Below are positions 18,941 to 28,489 of a DNA stretch of 64,000 bases, piece after piece. Source of the DNA: Serratia proteamaculans (GTDB taxonomy: Bacteria; Pseudomonadota; Gammaproteobacteria; Enterobacterales; Enterobacteriaceae). The notes beneath the pieces are model-generated. The model had not been told where the DNA came from, searched no databases, and was given only the letters and a program-made list of their open reading frames with translations. The stretch covers positions 682,001 through 746,000 of the forward strand of contig NZ_SWDE01000001.1 in NCBI RefSeq assembly GCF_013337185.1, given 5' to 3'. A program made the translations under genes and the position numbers. Numbering within the stretch: position 1 is the first letter of the stretch; each line of letters opens with the position of its first letter.

Positions 18941-20363
18941 GCGTGGTCACCTCGATCGCCAGTTGTGGCTCCGTCAGCGTAATGAAATAGCGACGCAACA
19001 GATTCTGCGCCACCAGCAGGCGATAAGCGCTGCTGGCACGGAAATCGCTCAGCGGCGTAAAGTCCTGCGCCAACGCCTGAGCCGCAAGCTCCACGGTCGC
19101 CCGTCGCCACGGCTGCCCTACCAGTTGCTGTTCACACAGCTTTGCACGTTTAGGCGTCGCGGCCATGCCACCAAAGGCCAGCCGTGCCTCACGGATCGTC
19201 CCTTGTTCGAGGGTCAGGTTGAAGGCACCGCACACCGCCGAAATATCATCTTCCAGCCGCTTGGACACTTTCCAGGCGCGGAAATCCGCCGGTGCCTGGG
19301 CCGGCAGCACGATGCTTTCAATAAACTCCCCCGGCTGCAGCGCGGTCTGGCGATAGTCCAGGAAGAAGTCGCTCAGCGGCAGTTCACGCCGCACGGCACC
19401 ACAGCGCAGCATCAGGCACGCATCCAACGCCAGCAACAACGGCGCTGCGTCGCCAATCGGTGAGGCATTGGCGATATTGCCCCCCAGCGTGCCCTGGTTG
19501 CGGATCTGCTGCGAAGCAAAACGCGCCAGCAGTTCACCAAAGGCCGGGTGGTAATCGGCCAATAGCGGGTAAAGGTCGCTCAATGTGACACCGGCCCCCA
19601 GGATCAGACGATCGCCTTGTTGGTTCACCTGCTTTAATGCCTCAATCTGGCCAATGGCGATCATCAAGGGTAAATCCTGATGACGCTGTGTGACTTCCAG
19701 CGCTAAATCGGTGCCGCCGGCCAACAGTTTGGCCTGCGGATGCTGTTGATACAGCGTCGCCAATTCCTCGAGGGTCTGTGGCAACAGGCAACGCTTGCCT
19801 GCCGCCGCTAAGGGTGTGGCGGCGGGTATCGCCAGCAGGCGTTGCAACGTTTGTTGTTGATGACGGTCGAAGCTGTCTGGCATTTTGCTGTCGCAGGCCT
19901 GTTGCGCCGCCGCCAAAATCGGCCGGTAGCCGGTACAGCGGCACAGATTACCGGCCAGTGCCTGCTGTGCCTGTTCGCGATGATAGCTTTCGACGTTCTT
20001 TTGCAGGCAAAACATCGACATCACGAAGCCCGGAGTACAAAAACCGCACTGCGAGCCGTGGCAGTCGACCATCGCCTGCTGCACACTGTGCAATTCACCC
20101 TGCTGTTTCAGGTCCTCTACGCTGATCAACTGCTTGCCATGCAGCGCGCTGACAAACGTCAGGCAGGCATTAACGCTGCGATAGCGCAACTGGTCGCCAT
20201 CCGGCTCCGCCAGCACCACGGTGCAGGCGCCACAATCACCGGAAGCGCAGCCTTCTTTGGTGCCACAGCGGCCGAGATCGCGGCGCAGATAATTGAGCAC
20301 CGTGGTATTGGGGTCGAGCGCAGTTTCATTTTTCAGCGTTTGATTAAGCAGAAACTGGATCAT
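18933..20363 (-). CDS. xdhA: Xanthine dehydrogenase small subunit, [2Fe-2S] and FAD domains
   Basis: 476 residues. Cys39, Cys44, Cys47 and Cys67 form the first [2Fe-2S] motif (GCASGDCGAC...NAC). Cys106, Cys109, Cys141 and Cys143 form the second (CGFCTPGF, CRCTGYRP). The FAD domain follows, with LLAGGTDLALEV near 215 and TLGGNIANASPIGDAAP near 290. Electrons flow from the molybdenum site through both clusters to FAD and NAD. The ATG overlaps the guaD stop, so the four genes guaD-xdhA-xdhB-xdhC should be translated as a coupled series. Confidence 0.93.
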   Translation of the reverse strand: MIQFLLNQTLKNETALDPNTTVLNYLRRDLGRCGTKEGCASGDCGACTVVLAEPDGDQLRYRSVNACLTFVSALHGKQLISVEDLKQQGELHSVQQAMVDCHGSQCGFCTPGFVMSMFCLQKNVESYHREQAQQALAGNLCRCTGYRPILAAAQQACDSKMPDSFDRHQQQTLQRLLAIPAATPLAAAGKRCLLPQTLEELATLYQQHPQAKLLAGGTDLALEVTQRHQDLPLMIAIGQIEALKQVNQQGDRLILGAGVTLSDLYPLLADYHPAFGELLARFASQQIRNQGTLGGNIANASPIGDAAPLLLALDACLMLRCGAVRRELPLSDFFLDYRQTALQPGEFIESIVLPAQAPADFRAWKVSKRLEDDISAVCGAFNLTLEQGTIREARLAFGGMAATPKRAKLCEQQLVGQPWRRATVELAAQALAQDFTPLSDFRASSAYRLLVAQNLLRRYFITLTEPQLAIEVTTHE

Positions 20364-21691
20364 GCGGCCTCCTGCTGCGTAGCCGGTCGGTACACCACTT
20401 TACCGTCGACATAGGTTCGGTAAACGTTGCGGTCATCGCCCAGCGTCATCAGCACAAACAGTTGCTCCGCCAGCTCACGGCTGTTTTCATGACGCAGTTT
20501 CTGCAGCGGCGATACCGCCGGATCCAGCACTACAAAATCCGCCTCTTTACCGACCGCAAAATTACCGATTTTGTCATCCAGCGACAGCGCCCGCGCCCCA
20601 CCCAATGTGGCGTGGTAGAAGGCTTCGCAGGCCGAGAGCTGATAGCGTTGCAGTTGACCGACCTTGTAGGCCTCACCCAGCGTTTGCAGCATATTGAAAG
20701 TGGTACCGGCGCCCACGTCGGTCCCAATGCCCAGCTTGACCTGCTTGTGCCAGGCCTTTTGCAGATTGAACAGACCGCTGCCAAGAAACAGGTTGGAGGT
20801 CGGGCAAAAAGCGATGGCCGAACCGGTGTGGCACAGGCAATCCCACTCTTGCTCTTCCAGATGCAGGCAGTGAGCAAACACGCTTCTCTCTCCGGTCAAT
20901 CCATACTGGTGGTAGACATCCAGGTAACTGCGGTTGTCCGGGAACAGCTCTTTCACCCAGGCGACTTCTTCCTGGTTCTCGCTCAGGTGGGTGTGCAGAT
21001 AGGTATCCGGAAACTCTTCACGCAACCTTTGTACCTGAGCCAACAGCGCCGGGGTGCAGGTGGGCGCAAAGCGCGGCGTGATGGCATAGCTGAGCCGTTG
21101 CTTGCCGTGCCAGCGCTCGATCAGTTCGCGCGTCTGTCTGTAGCTCTGTTCCGGGGTTTCCAGCAGTTCTTCCGGCGCGTTGCGGTCCATCATCACCTTG
21201 CCGGCGATCAGCCGCATATTCAGCGCCGCCGCCTGAGTGAACAGTGCTTCAACCGACTGAGGATGCACGGTGCCGAACACCAGCGCCGTGGTGGTGCCGT
21301 TGCTTAACAGTTGCTGCAAAAAGAACGCCGACATCTTGCCGGAGTGCTGCTCGCAGCAGAATTGGCTTTCCGTCGGGAAGGTGTAATGCTTCAGCCATGC
21401 CAATAGCCGATCGCCGTAGGCACCGATCATTTCGGTTTGCGGATAGTGAATATGGGTATCGATAAAACCCGGCACGATCAGTTTGTCCGGATAGTGGGTA
21501 ACCTCAAAACCCGGTGGCAACAGCGTTTCACCCTGCTGCCAGGGGCCAAACCAGACAATGCGGCCTTCATCGAGCAGCAGCAATCCATCAGGAATATGTC
21601 GCAATTGCTGCTCCAATTGCTGCGGTTGTATGACGCAGGCAGCAATATCGAAAAAATTGCCACGGATAGCCGTGGTGAATGACAGGCTCAT
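20360..21691 (-). CDS. guaD: Guanine deaminase
   Basis: Zinc amidohydrolase converting guanine to xanthine, the substrate of the next three gene products. The 443-residue protein has the metal motif PGFIDTHIHYPQ (about 80-90), TPRFAPTC, HTHLSENQEE, FAHCLHL and the last ligand in GIGTDVGAG. I chose the ATG at 21691 (AAGGA upstream); the frame continues to 21796 but the extra 35 residues have no family counterpart. It is first in the operon, so its promoter is in 21692-21900. No purine permease or dedicated regulator is adjacent. Confidence 0.92.
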   Translation of the reverse strand: MSLSFTTAIRGNFFDIAACVIQPQQLEQQLRHIPDGLLLLDEGRIVWFGPWQQGETLLPPGFEVTHYPDKLIVPGFIDTHIHYPQTEMIGAYGDRLLAWLKHYTFPTESQFCCEQHSGKMSAFFLQQLLSNGTTTALVFGTVHPQSVEALFTQAAALNMRLIAGKVMMDRNAPEELLETPEQSYRQTRELIERWHGKQRLSYAITPRFAPTCTPALLAQVQRLREEFPDTYLHTHLSENQEEVAWVKELFPDNRSYLDVYHQYGLTGERSVFAHCLHLEEQEWDCLCHTGSAIAFCPTSNLFLGSGLFNLQKAWHKQVKLGIGTDVGAGTTFNMLQTLGEAYKVGQLQRYQLSACEAFYHATLGGARALSLDDKIGNFAVGKEADFVVLDPAVSPLQKLRHENSRELAEQLFVLMTLGDDRNVYRTYVDGKVVYRPATQQEAA

Positions 21692-22005
21692 TTTGCTTTC
21701 CTTCTCTACCGGCCAGCGCACAGCCCCCGGCTGAGTTATTTCAGCCCGGGGAACTATGGCGGTCTTTTTATCGATCGCAGGTGATGTTTTAAGCATAGCA
21801 AGCAGCGTGCCAGTTGGTTTTTTATTGGTTCTTATTATTTAAAAACAACAAGATAAATACATGACACCCAATAATCTGAGTCGATAAAAATAAACAGAAA
21901 ATAAGCAAACGGTTGCCTTTAAATAGCAACCGTTTGCTTGTATTGGGTTAATTGTGAGCCTGCACCAATAACGGGCAACAATACAAATTGGGGGAATGAA
22001 ATTGA
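21692..22005. promoter_or_regulatory. guaD upstream region
   Basis: 314 bp between the guaD start and the ROK gene stop. The half next to guaD is GC-rich; the part around 21800-21900 is very AT-rich and likely carries the guaD promoter. The terminator of the ROK gene lies within it at 21903-21939. No other gene is seen. Confidence 0.5.
21896..21939 (-). terminator. Rho-independent terminator of the ROK regulator gene
   Basis: Perfect 14-bp inverted repeat AAGCAAACGGTTGC / GCAACCGTTTGCTT separated by 9 bases. On the minus strand it is followed by TTATTTTC. It stands about 70 bp past the ROK stop. Confidence 0.7.
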
Positions 22006-23178
22006 TTACTTCAATAACACTTCATAACGCGGGTTAAATTCATCAAACAGCGGTAATGCGGCCGCGCCTAATGCAGCGGTATCCGCACCGGTCGTCCCCA
22101 ATCGAACCCGCAGGCCGTCGAGGTATTTGCTGCGCACCGAACGGTGCAGTGGCGCCAGGCGCTTGATCAACTGCTCTACGATACTTTCCGGCATCAGCCC
22201 GCCAATAATCACGGCCTCGGCATCGAACATACACTCGATGATGTTGATCGCCTGGCGTAATGCCGGCACCGCCGTATCCAGCCAGGTGTCAATCTGCGAC
22301 TGCGGTAACGTCAGTAGGTCTTGCGGCATGGCGCTCATTGGATCCAGCCCGCAGCTCTCGTAGGCTGCCTGCAACGAGACATAACGCTCGAGGCACCCCT
22401 GGTTACCGCAGTAGCAGGCCCGCCCGCCCGGTTGCACAATCATGTGGCCGACTTCACCAGCATTGTGCGCATGGCCGGTATAAATTCGGCCATCGGTAAA
22501 AATCCCTGCCCCAAGTCCGGTACCGAGATACAAATAAATAAAGGAATTAAGCTGCCTGGCCACGCCGTGCAAACGCTCGCCGATAGCGGCCACGGTGGCA
22601 TCGTTCTCCAGCGTGACCGGCAGGCCACTTTGCGCGTTAAGCTCAGCCACCACGTCGATATCTTCCCAACCGTTAAGCGTGGTCGGCCCGACCGATGAGA
22701 TCCCTTCCACGCCAAACGGCCCAGGCATCACTACGCCGATGCCCAGCATTTTTCTCCAGCTCAGATCCGGCTGCTGGCGCATTTCTTGCAGTACATCACA
22801 AATCAGTTTCAAGGTGGCAGCAGGTTGCGGCTTTTGCACCATAATCAGCCGGTGGAAACGAACGCTGCCTGAGAGATCAACCACGATGATCAGCAGTGAC
22901 TGGTGATCCAGATGGATACCGATGGAATACGCGCTATCTGGATTCAGGGTCAACGGCGTGGCCGGTTGACCTCGCCCTCCGGCACGACGCGGCAGGTGCG
23001 AGGAGAGAATACCGGCCTGTTCCAGTTCTGTTGCAATGTTTGAAACGGTTTGCGGCGTCAGTGAGGTCAGCCGGGCAATTTCGGCACGGGTCAGTTCACC
23101 GTGCAGACGGATAGCCTCTATCACTACGCGCCGGTTGTGTGCACGAGCATGTTCAAGGTTAGTGCCGGAAGTCGTCAT
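22006..23178 (-). CDS. ROK-family transcriptional repressor for the sugar ABC locus
   Basis: 390 residues. An N-terminal winged helix (LTRAEIARLTSLTPQTVSNIATELEQ, about 29-54) is followed by a sugar-kinase-like ROK domain. The zinc motif is seen at GEVGHMIVQPGGRACYCGNQGCLE (one His and three Cys). A conserved LENDATVAAIGE stretch also fits the family. It is divergent from the ABC transporter operon across a 100-bp gap holding the inverted repeat at 23235-23247, so it very likely represses that operon until its sugar or sugar phosphate appears. It is distinct from the mlc gene at 38597. Confidence 0.85.
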   Translation of the reverse strand: MTTSGTNLEHARAHNRRVVIEAIRLHGELTRAEIARLTSLTPQTVSNIATELEQAGILSSHLPRRAGGRGQPATPLTLNPDSAYSIGIHLDHQSLLIIVVDLSGSVRFHRLIMVQKPQPAATLKLICDVLQEMRQQPDLSWRKMLGIGVVMPGPFGVEGISSVGPTTLNGWEDIDVVAELNAQSGLPVTLENDATVAAIGERLHGVARQLNSFIYLYLGTGLGAGIFTDGRIYTGHAHNAGEVGHMIVQPGGRACYCGNQGCLERYVSLQAAYESCGLDPMSAMPQDLLTLPQSQIDTWLDTAVPALRQAINIIECMFDAEAVIIGGLMPESIVEQLIKRLAPLHRSVRSKYLDGLRVRLGTTGADTAALGAAALPLFDEFNPRYEVLLK

Positions 23179-23234
23179 AACTGCCTATGCAGAAAGGGAA
23201 ATCGTCTTTGCAGTATGGTGCCCTCCAATAAAGC

Positions 23235-23247
23235 AATCAAATTGATT
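23235..23247. promoter_or_regulatory. Candidate ROK operator
   Basis: Inverted repeat AATCA-AAT-TGATT in the short gap between the divergent ROK gene and the substrate-binding protein gene, about 32 bp before the latter's start. It sits where a repressor would block the promoter. Binding is inference. Confidence 0.4.
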
Positions 23248-23278
23248 TAAGAATCTTTTTAACACCGGAGAACGCACA

Positions 23279-24529
23279 ATGAAAAGCCATACCCTTGCCG
23301 CTACGGCAGTCTGTACCCTTTCTGCCCTGGCGCTTAGCCTGTCGTCTGCCTATGCCGCCCCGACGCAAATCAACGCGTTGTTTATGACCCAAGCGGCGTA
23401 CAGCGAAAATGATATCCGTGCCATGACCGCTGATTTTAGCAAACAGCACCCGGACATCACCGTGAACCTGGAGTTCGTTCCTTACGAGGCGCTGCACGAT
23501 AAAATCGTCGCGGCGCGCGGTGCCGGCAGCAACGGCTACGATGTGGTGCTGTTCGACGCCATCTGGCCGGCGGAATTCACCAAGTTCGGCCTGTTGCAGG
23601 ACGTAACCTCGCGCATCAGCGCCGACGACAGCGCCAAGATCTTTGCCGGAGCCATGACCACCGTCACCTATAAGGACAAACGCTGGGGCATGCCGTGGAT
23701 CCTTGACACCAAATACCTGTATTACAACAAAGCCATGCTGGCCAAGGCCGGGATCGGCGCTCCGCCGAAAACCTGGCAGGAACTGGCGCAGCAGGCAGAA
23801 ATTATCAAGCAGAAGAACCTGGTCAAATATCCGCTGGTGTGGAGCTGGTCACAGGCCGAGGCGCTGGTTTGCGATTACACCACCCTGGTGTCCGCCTATA
23901 AGGGGCAGTTTATTCAGCAGGGGAAAATTACCTTCTCCAGCCCGGGTTCACTGCAGGCCGTCGACTATATGAAAGCGTCGCTGGACAAGGGGCTGACTAA
24001 TCCGAACTCCCGCGAGTATCTGGAAGAGGACGTGCGCAAGGCGTTTTCCAACGGTGACGCGGCCTTCGCCCTTAACTGGACTTACATGTACAACATGGCC
24101 AACGATCCCAAGCAAAGCAAAGTGGCCGGTGACGTCGGTATCGTGCCGGCTCCGGGATCGGTGGCAGGTCAGGTCTCGGCGGTTAACGGTTCGATGGGGC
24201 TGGGCATCGCCAAGGCCAGCGCCCACCCCGATCAGGCCTGGCAATACATCAGCTATATGACCTCACAGCCGGTGCAGGACAAATACGCCAAGCTGAGCCT
24301 GCCGATCTGGAAGTCGTCATATGACGATCCAGCGGTGCAGAAAGGTCAGGAACCGCTGATCGCCGCCGCCAAACAGTCGCTGAACGTGATGCTGTCGCGT
24401 CCTGAAACCGCCGATTACTCTCGTTTGTCCAACGGCCTGCAACAGGACTTGCAGCAAATTCTGCAGGGCAAGGTGACGCCGCAAGCCGGACTGGATGCGG
24501 CAACCCAAAGCGCTGCGCGGCTGCGTTAA
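23279..24529 (+). CDS. Sugar ABC transporter, periplasmic substrate-binding protein
   Basis: 416 residues with a signal peptide MKSHTLAATAVCTLSALALS...AYA cleaved before PTQINALF. The rest has the cluster B binding-protein fold of maltose-type extracellular sugar receptors: ALFMTQAAYSENDIRAMTADF, then DVVLFDAIWPAEF and a typical PYDLDT-like segment GMPWILDTKYLYYNK. GGAG precedes the ATG. It leads an operon with two permeases, a PfkB kinase and an ATPase. The sugar cannot be read from sequence; the kinase suggests that a monosaccharide is delivered. Confidence 0.88.
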   Translation: MKSHTLAATAVCTLSALALSLSSAYAAPTQINALFMTQAAYSENDIRAMTADFSKQHPDITVNLEFVPYEALHDKIVAARGAGSNGYDVVLFDAIWPAEFTKFGLLQDVTSRISADDSAKIFAGAMTTVTYKDKRWGMPWILDTKYLYYNKAMLAKAGIGAPPKTWQELAQQAEIIKQKNLVKYPLVWSWSQAEALVCDYTTLVSAYKGQFIQQGKITFSSPGSLQAVDYMKASLDKGLTNPNSREYLEEDVRKAFSNGDAAFALNWTYMYNMANDPKQSKVAGDVGIVPAPGSVAGQVSAVNGSMGLGIAKASAHPDQAWQYISYMTSQPVQDKYAKLSLPIWKSSYDDPAVQKGQEPLIAAAKQSLNVMLSRPETADYSRLSNGLQQDLQQILQGKVTPQAGLDAATQSAARLR

Positions 24530-24532
24530 GCG

Positions 24533-25447
24533 ATGACGATGCTCACTTTACCTCAACGTGAGCGGCGTCAGGCATGGGTGCTGCTGGCACCCATGCTGCT
24601 GATGATGCTGCTGTTAACCGCCTGGCCGCTGGCTCGCACCCTGTGGCTGAGCTTTACCGATGCGGCGCTGGTGGGCGACGGCGTTACGCCGGCCTGGGTC
24701 GGTACGGATAACTTTTTCTACGCGCTGACCGACCCGGATTTCCAGGCCGCACTGGGGCGCACGCTGTATTTCACCCTGGTTTCGGTGGCGTTCGAAGGGG
24801 TGATCGGCGTACTGGTGGCGCTGCTGCTTAACCAAAAGTTTCACGGCCGTAATGTTCTGCGGGTACTGGTTATTTTGCCCTGGGCGCTCCCGACCATCGT
24901 CAACGCCACGATGTGGCGGCTGAACTTCAACCCGGATTACGGCAGCATCAACGCACTGTTAACCCAGCTTGGGGTGATTGACCACTACCGCAGCTGGCTG
25001 GGTGACCCGGCCTCGGCGCTCAACGCGGTGATGCTGGCGGATATTTGGAAGAACTACCCGCTGATTACCCTGCTAACGCTGGCGGCGTTGCAATCCATCC
25101 CGGACGATTTGTACGAAGCTGCGCGACTGGACGGTGCCTCTGCCTGGCGACGCTTCCGGGCCATCACCCTGCCCGCCATTCTGGCCCCGCTGGCGGTGGC
25201 GTTGGTGTTGCGAACCATTGATGCCTTCAAGGTGTTCGACATCATTTATGTGATGACGCGCGGCGGCCCCATGGACAGCACCAAGACCCTCAGCTTCTTC
25301 GTGTATCAGGAGTCGTTCAGCTATCTGCGAGCCGGCAGCGGCGCTGCCTATGCGGTATTGATGACCTTGCTATGCGGCCTGCTGATCGCGTTATACATGC
25401 TGATGCTGTTCCGCCAGCGCAGAAGGAGCCTCGCCGATGAAGCGTAA
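24533..25447 (+). CDS. Sugar ABC transporter permease (MalF type)
   Basis: 304 residues, six predicted membrane segments. The inner-membrane coupling motif is DDLYEAARLDGASAWRRFRAITLPAI (about 197-222), the EAA loop that docks on the ATPase. It lies 3 bp after the binding-protein gene with little ribosome site of its own, so it probably depends on translational coupling. It forms the transmembrane pore with the next gene product. Confidence 0.88.
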   Translation: MTMLTLPQRERRQAWVLLAPMLLMMLLLTAWPLARTLWLSFTDAALVGDGVTPAWVGTDNFFYALTDPDFQAALGRTLYFTLVSVAFEGVIGVLVALLLNQKFHGRNVLRVLVILPWALPTIVNATMWRLNFNPDYGSINALLTQLGVIDHYRSWLGDPASALNAVMLADIWKNYPLITLLTLAALQSIPDDLYEAARLDGASAWRRFRAITLPAILAPLAVALVLRTIDAFKVFDIIYVMTRGGPMDSTKTLSFFVYQESFSYLRAGSGAAYAVLMTLLCGLLIALYMLMLFRQRRRSLADEA

Positions 25448-26276
25448 AATCCGCCTGGTATTGCGCTACGGTGCCGCGCTGCTGCTGGCTGTGTCGATCC
25501 TGGCGCCGATGCTGTGGCTGTTTCTGATGAGCGTCAGTTCCTCGGCCGATCTCACCCGCGTGCCGCTGGAATGGCTGCCGCGCCATTGGGACTTTTCGCG
25601 CTACGGTAGCCTGTTGTCACTACAGCCCGGCCAGCCGGGCACCTTGTTCTTGCATGCGCTGTTCAACAGCCTGCTGGTGGCCTGCGGCGCGACGCTGATT
25701 TCGCTGTTGCTGGCGATCCCGGCGGCGTTCAGCTTCTCGCGTTATCCGGGGCGCGACGGTTGGCTGTTCGCCAGCCTGGCGATTTACATGGTGCCGCCGG
25801 TGGCCTTTGTGCTGCCGCTGTACTTTATTCTGCAGCAGTTGGCGCTGCTGAACACCCATATCGGTCTGGTACTGGTCTACTGCTCGCTGATCCTGCCATT
25901 CCTCACCTGGATGCTGAAAAACCAGTTCGATGCCCTGCCGATAGACATCGAACAGGCCGCGCGGCTGGACGGACTGCGTCAGTGGCAGGTGCTGCTGCGC
26001 ATTACTCTGCCGCTGGCCAAACCGGCACTGGGCGCTTCTGCGCTGTTTGGCTGGCTGCTGGCCTGGGACGAATTTTTCTACGCGCTGCTGTTCACCAGCA
26101 ATATTCAGGCGCAGACGCTACCGGTGACCATCGCCGGTTTCACCGCCGGGCGCGCCACCGATGACGGATTGATCGCCGCCGTCGGCATTCTGGCCGCCAT
26201 TCCACCTCTTTTTATTGCCATCTGGCTGCAAAAAACGCTGGTTAGCGGCTTAACCAGCGGCGGCAGCAAAGGCTAA
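25437..26276 (+). CDS. Sugar ABC transporter permease (MalG type)
   Basis: 279 residues with six hydrophobic segments and the EAA loop DIEQAARLDGLRQWQVLLRITLPLA (about 170-195). The start overlaps the previous permease by 11 bp and has AAGGAG 9 bp upstream. Its closing stretch FTAGRATDDGLIAAVGIL is usual for this permease family. Second half of the membrane channel. Confidence 0.88.
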   Translation: MKRKIRLVLRYGAALLLAVSILAPMLWLFLMSVSSSADLTRVPLEWLPRHWDFSRYGSLLSLQPGQPGTLFLHALFNSLLVACGATLISLLLAIPAAFSFSRYPGRDGWLFASLAIYMVPPVAFVLPLYFILQQLALLNTHIGLVLVYCSLILPFLTWMLKNQFDALPIDIEQAARLDGLRQWQVLLRITLPLAKPALGASALFGWLLAWDEFFYALLFTSNIQAQTLPVTIAGFTAGRATDDGLIAAVGILAAIPPLFIAIWLQKTLVSGLTSGGSKG

Positions 26277-26296
26277 TTTTATTCAGGGAAATTAAC

Positions 26297-27250
26297 ATGA
26301 TGAGCACCAACACCCGGCCCACGCTGTACGTGGTGGGCAATATCAACGTCGATGTGATCATGAGCACCTTGCAGCAGTGGCCGCAAAAAGGCACCGAGGC
26401 AATGCTGGATCACAGCGAACTGCGCCCCGGCGGTTCGGCCGGTAACTGCGCGCTGGCGCTGGCGGCGCTGGAAACCCCTTACCGGCTGGTGGCCAATCAG
26501 GGCAACGACTATTTCAGCCCCTGGCTGGCACAGCTGTTCCCGGAAAGCTCGCTGTACTGGCCGACCTACAGTTGTGAAACCTCGCTGACCTTCGGTGTCA
26601 CCCACCCCGACAACGAGCGCACCTTTTTCAGCAATCAGGGCCACATCACCCGCCTGAGCCAGGACGATGTATTGCATCAAATCCCACTGTTTGCCGGTAA
26701 TGGTGACACCATTTTGCTGTGCGGCACCTTCCTGTGTACCACCCTGCTGGCGGAATACCCGGCACTGCTGCAAACCCTGCGTCAGCGCGGCTATCGCATT
26801 GCGGTTGACACCGGCTGGCCGCCGCAGGGCTGGAGCGATGCGCTGCGTGGGCAGATCGCCGACTGGCTGCCGTTCTGCGACATCCTGCTACTCAATGAAG
26901 TGGAAACCTGTGGCATGGCAGGTCATGAAGATTTGTACACCGCCGCCCGTACTCTGAACCGGCAACAACCGGCCGACGCCGCCTGCGTGGTGAAATGCGG
27001 CCCGGACGGTGCACGCATGTGGTGCGGCGAACGCCAGCTGCAGGCGGCGGCACACCCGATCAAGGTGGTCGACACCATCGGAGCAGGTGACAGTTTTAAC
27101 GCCGGTTTCCTGACCGCTTGCCTGCACGGTCATTCGGCTGCGGTAGCGCTGCGCTGGGGCATTCGCGCCGCCAGCCACGCCATCAGCAGTTCGCCACGCC
27201 AGTATCTGGACTGGAATACGCTGAAAACCTGCGCCGGAGAAATGGTCTGA
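26297..27250 (+). CDS. PfkB-family carbohydrate kinase
   Basis: 317 residues of ribokinase fold. The substrate motif GGSAGNCALALAAL is at 45-58; the second PfkB signature DTIGAGDSFNAGF is at 259-271 with catalytic Asp265. It sits between the permeases and the ATPase of an ABC sugar importer, so it probably phosphorylates the imported sugar. It could be a fructose-, ribose- or nucleoside-type kinase; no residue lets me choose. AGGGAA precedes the ATG. Its TGA overlaps the ATPase ATG by one base. Confidence 0.85.
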   Translation: MMSTNTRPTLYVVGNINVDVIMSTLQQWPQKGTEAMLDHSELRPGGSAGNCALALAALETPYRLVANQGNDYFSPWLAQLFPESSLYWPTYSCETSLTFGVTHPDNERTFFSNQGHITRLSQDDVLHQIPLFAGNGDTILLCGTFLCTTLLAEYPALLQTLRQRGYRIAVDTGWPPQGWSDALRGQIADWLPFCDILLLNEVETCGMAGHEDLYTAARTLNRQQPADAACVVKCGPDGARMWCGERQLQAAAHPIKVVDTIGAGDSFNAGFLTACLHGHSAAVALRWGIRAASHAISSSPRQYLDWNTLKTCAGEMV

Positions 27251-28329
27251 TGGCAAGTGTCGAACTGGTAAAAGTCGCCAAATACTATGGCAAGCAGCGG
27301 GTGCTGAATCCGCTGGATCTGACTATCCCCGACGGCAGCTTTACCGTGCTGGTTGGCCCGTCCGGCTGCGGCAAGTCCACGCTGCTGCGGCTGCTGGCCG
27401 GGCTGGATACGCTGACCGAAGGGGCGATCCTGCTGGATAAGCAAAAGATTAACGATCTGGATCCCGCCGATCGCGATATTGCCATGGTGTTCCAGAGCTA
27501 TGCGCTCTACCCGCACCTGACGGTGGCGGAAAACATGGCGTTCCACATGCAGGTGATGAAGGTCGCCAAAAGCGAACAACAGGCCAAGGTGCAGCAGGCA
27601 GCGCGCATTTTGGCAATCGACCATCTTTTACAACGCTACCCGAAAGAACTGTCCGGTGGCCAACGCCAGCGAGTGGCGATGGGCCGTGCTATGGTGCGTA
27701 ACCCGAAAGTGTTTTTATTCGATGAACCGCTGTCCAACCTCGACGCCCAACTGCGGATGGAGCTGCGCGCCGAGATTAAATCACTGCATCAGCAGTTCAA
27801 GACCACCACGGTGTACGTCACCCACGATCAGATTGAAGCGATGACGTTGGCCGACCAAATCGTGGTGATGAAAGACGGCAATATCGTGCAGCAAGGCAAG
27901 CCGCTGGAGATCTACGATGCGCCCGCCAATACCTTTGTGGCGCGTTTTATCGGCTCACCGCCAATGAATCTGTTGGAGGGTATCGTCACGCCATGCAATG
28001 ACCGGCCCGGAGTGACCTGCGGTGAACTGTGGTTCCCGCTGCCGGCCAAATGGCGATTGGCGACGCCCGGCAGCCCGGTGATCCTCGGGCTGCGGCCGCA
28101 CGATTTCCATTTGGTCGATGTCAGCGAACAACCTTCCGCCACCTTGCGCCTGATGGAGATCACCGGCGATGTCAGCCTTCTGCACCTGACCTGGGGCGGT
28201 TACCGCCTGCATGTGCAACTCAGCGGGCGGGTCAATGCCGAAAGCGGTCAACCGCTTTGGCTGATGCCCAACTTTGATGCGATCCACCTGTTCGATGCCG
28301 CAACAGGGCTACGATTGAGTGAAAATTGA
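27250..28329 (+). CDS. Sugar ABC transporter ATP-binding protein (MalK/UgpC type)
   Basis: 359 residues. Walker A GPSGCGKST is at 36-44, the Q loop at MVFQSYALYPHLT, the ABC signature LSGGQRQR near 135, Walker B VFLFDEPLSNLD near 158 and the His loop VYVTHDQIEA near 192. A C-terminal regulatory domain of about 120 residues follows, as in CUT1-family ATPases. I start it at 27250 (ATG in TGATG), since the frame's upstream extension lies inside the kinase gene. Last gene of the operon; a weak hairpin (28370-28394) follows. Confidence 0.9.
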   Translation: MASVELVKVAKYYGKQRVLNPLDLTIPDGSFTVLVGPSGCGKSTLLRLLAGLDTLTEGAILLDKQKINDLDPADRDIAMVFQSYALYPHLTVAENMAFHMQVMKVAKSEQQAKVQQAARILAIDHLLQRYPKELSGGQRQRVAMGRAMVRNPKVFLFDEPLSNLDAQLRMELRAEIKSLHQQFKTTTVYVTHDQIEAMTLADQIVVMKDGNIVQQGKPLEIYDAPANTFVARFIGSPPMNLLEGIVTPCNDRPGVTCGELWFPLPAKWRLATPGSPVILGLRPHDFHLVDVSEQPSATLRLMEITGDVSLLHLTWGGYRLHVQLSGRVNAESGQPLWLMPNFDAIHLFDAATGLRLSEN

Positions 28330-28489
28330 GTCGCTGATAATGCGCGAAGACTTAACCGGTAACCCCCTCAGCGGGCTCCATTGCTGCGCCCGCTAATTAT
28401 CACCTGCTTAAGCTCTTTTTAACCTCTGTGCGATGCGCTATGCTCCAAAACTCTGCCAGCGTTAACATTTTTGAAACGGGGTTTCTGTC

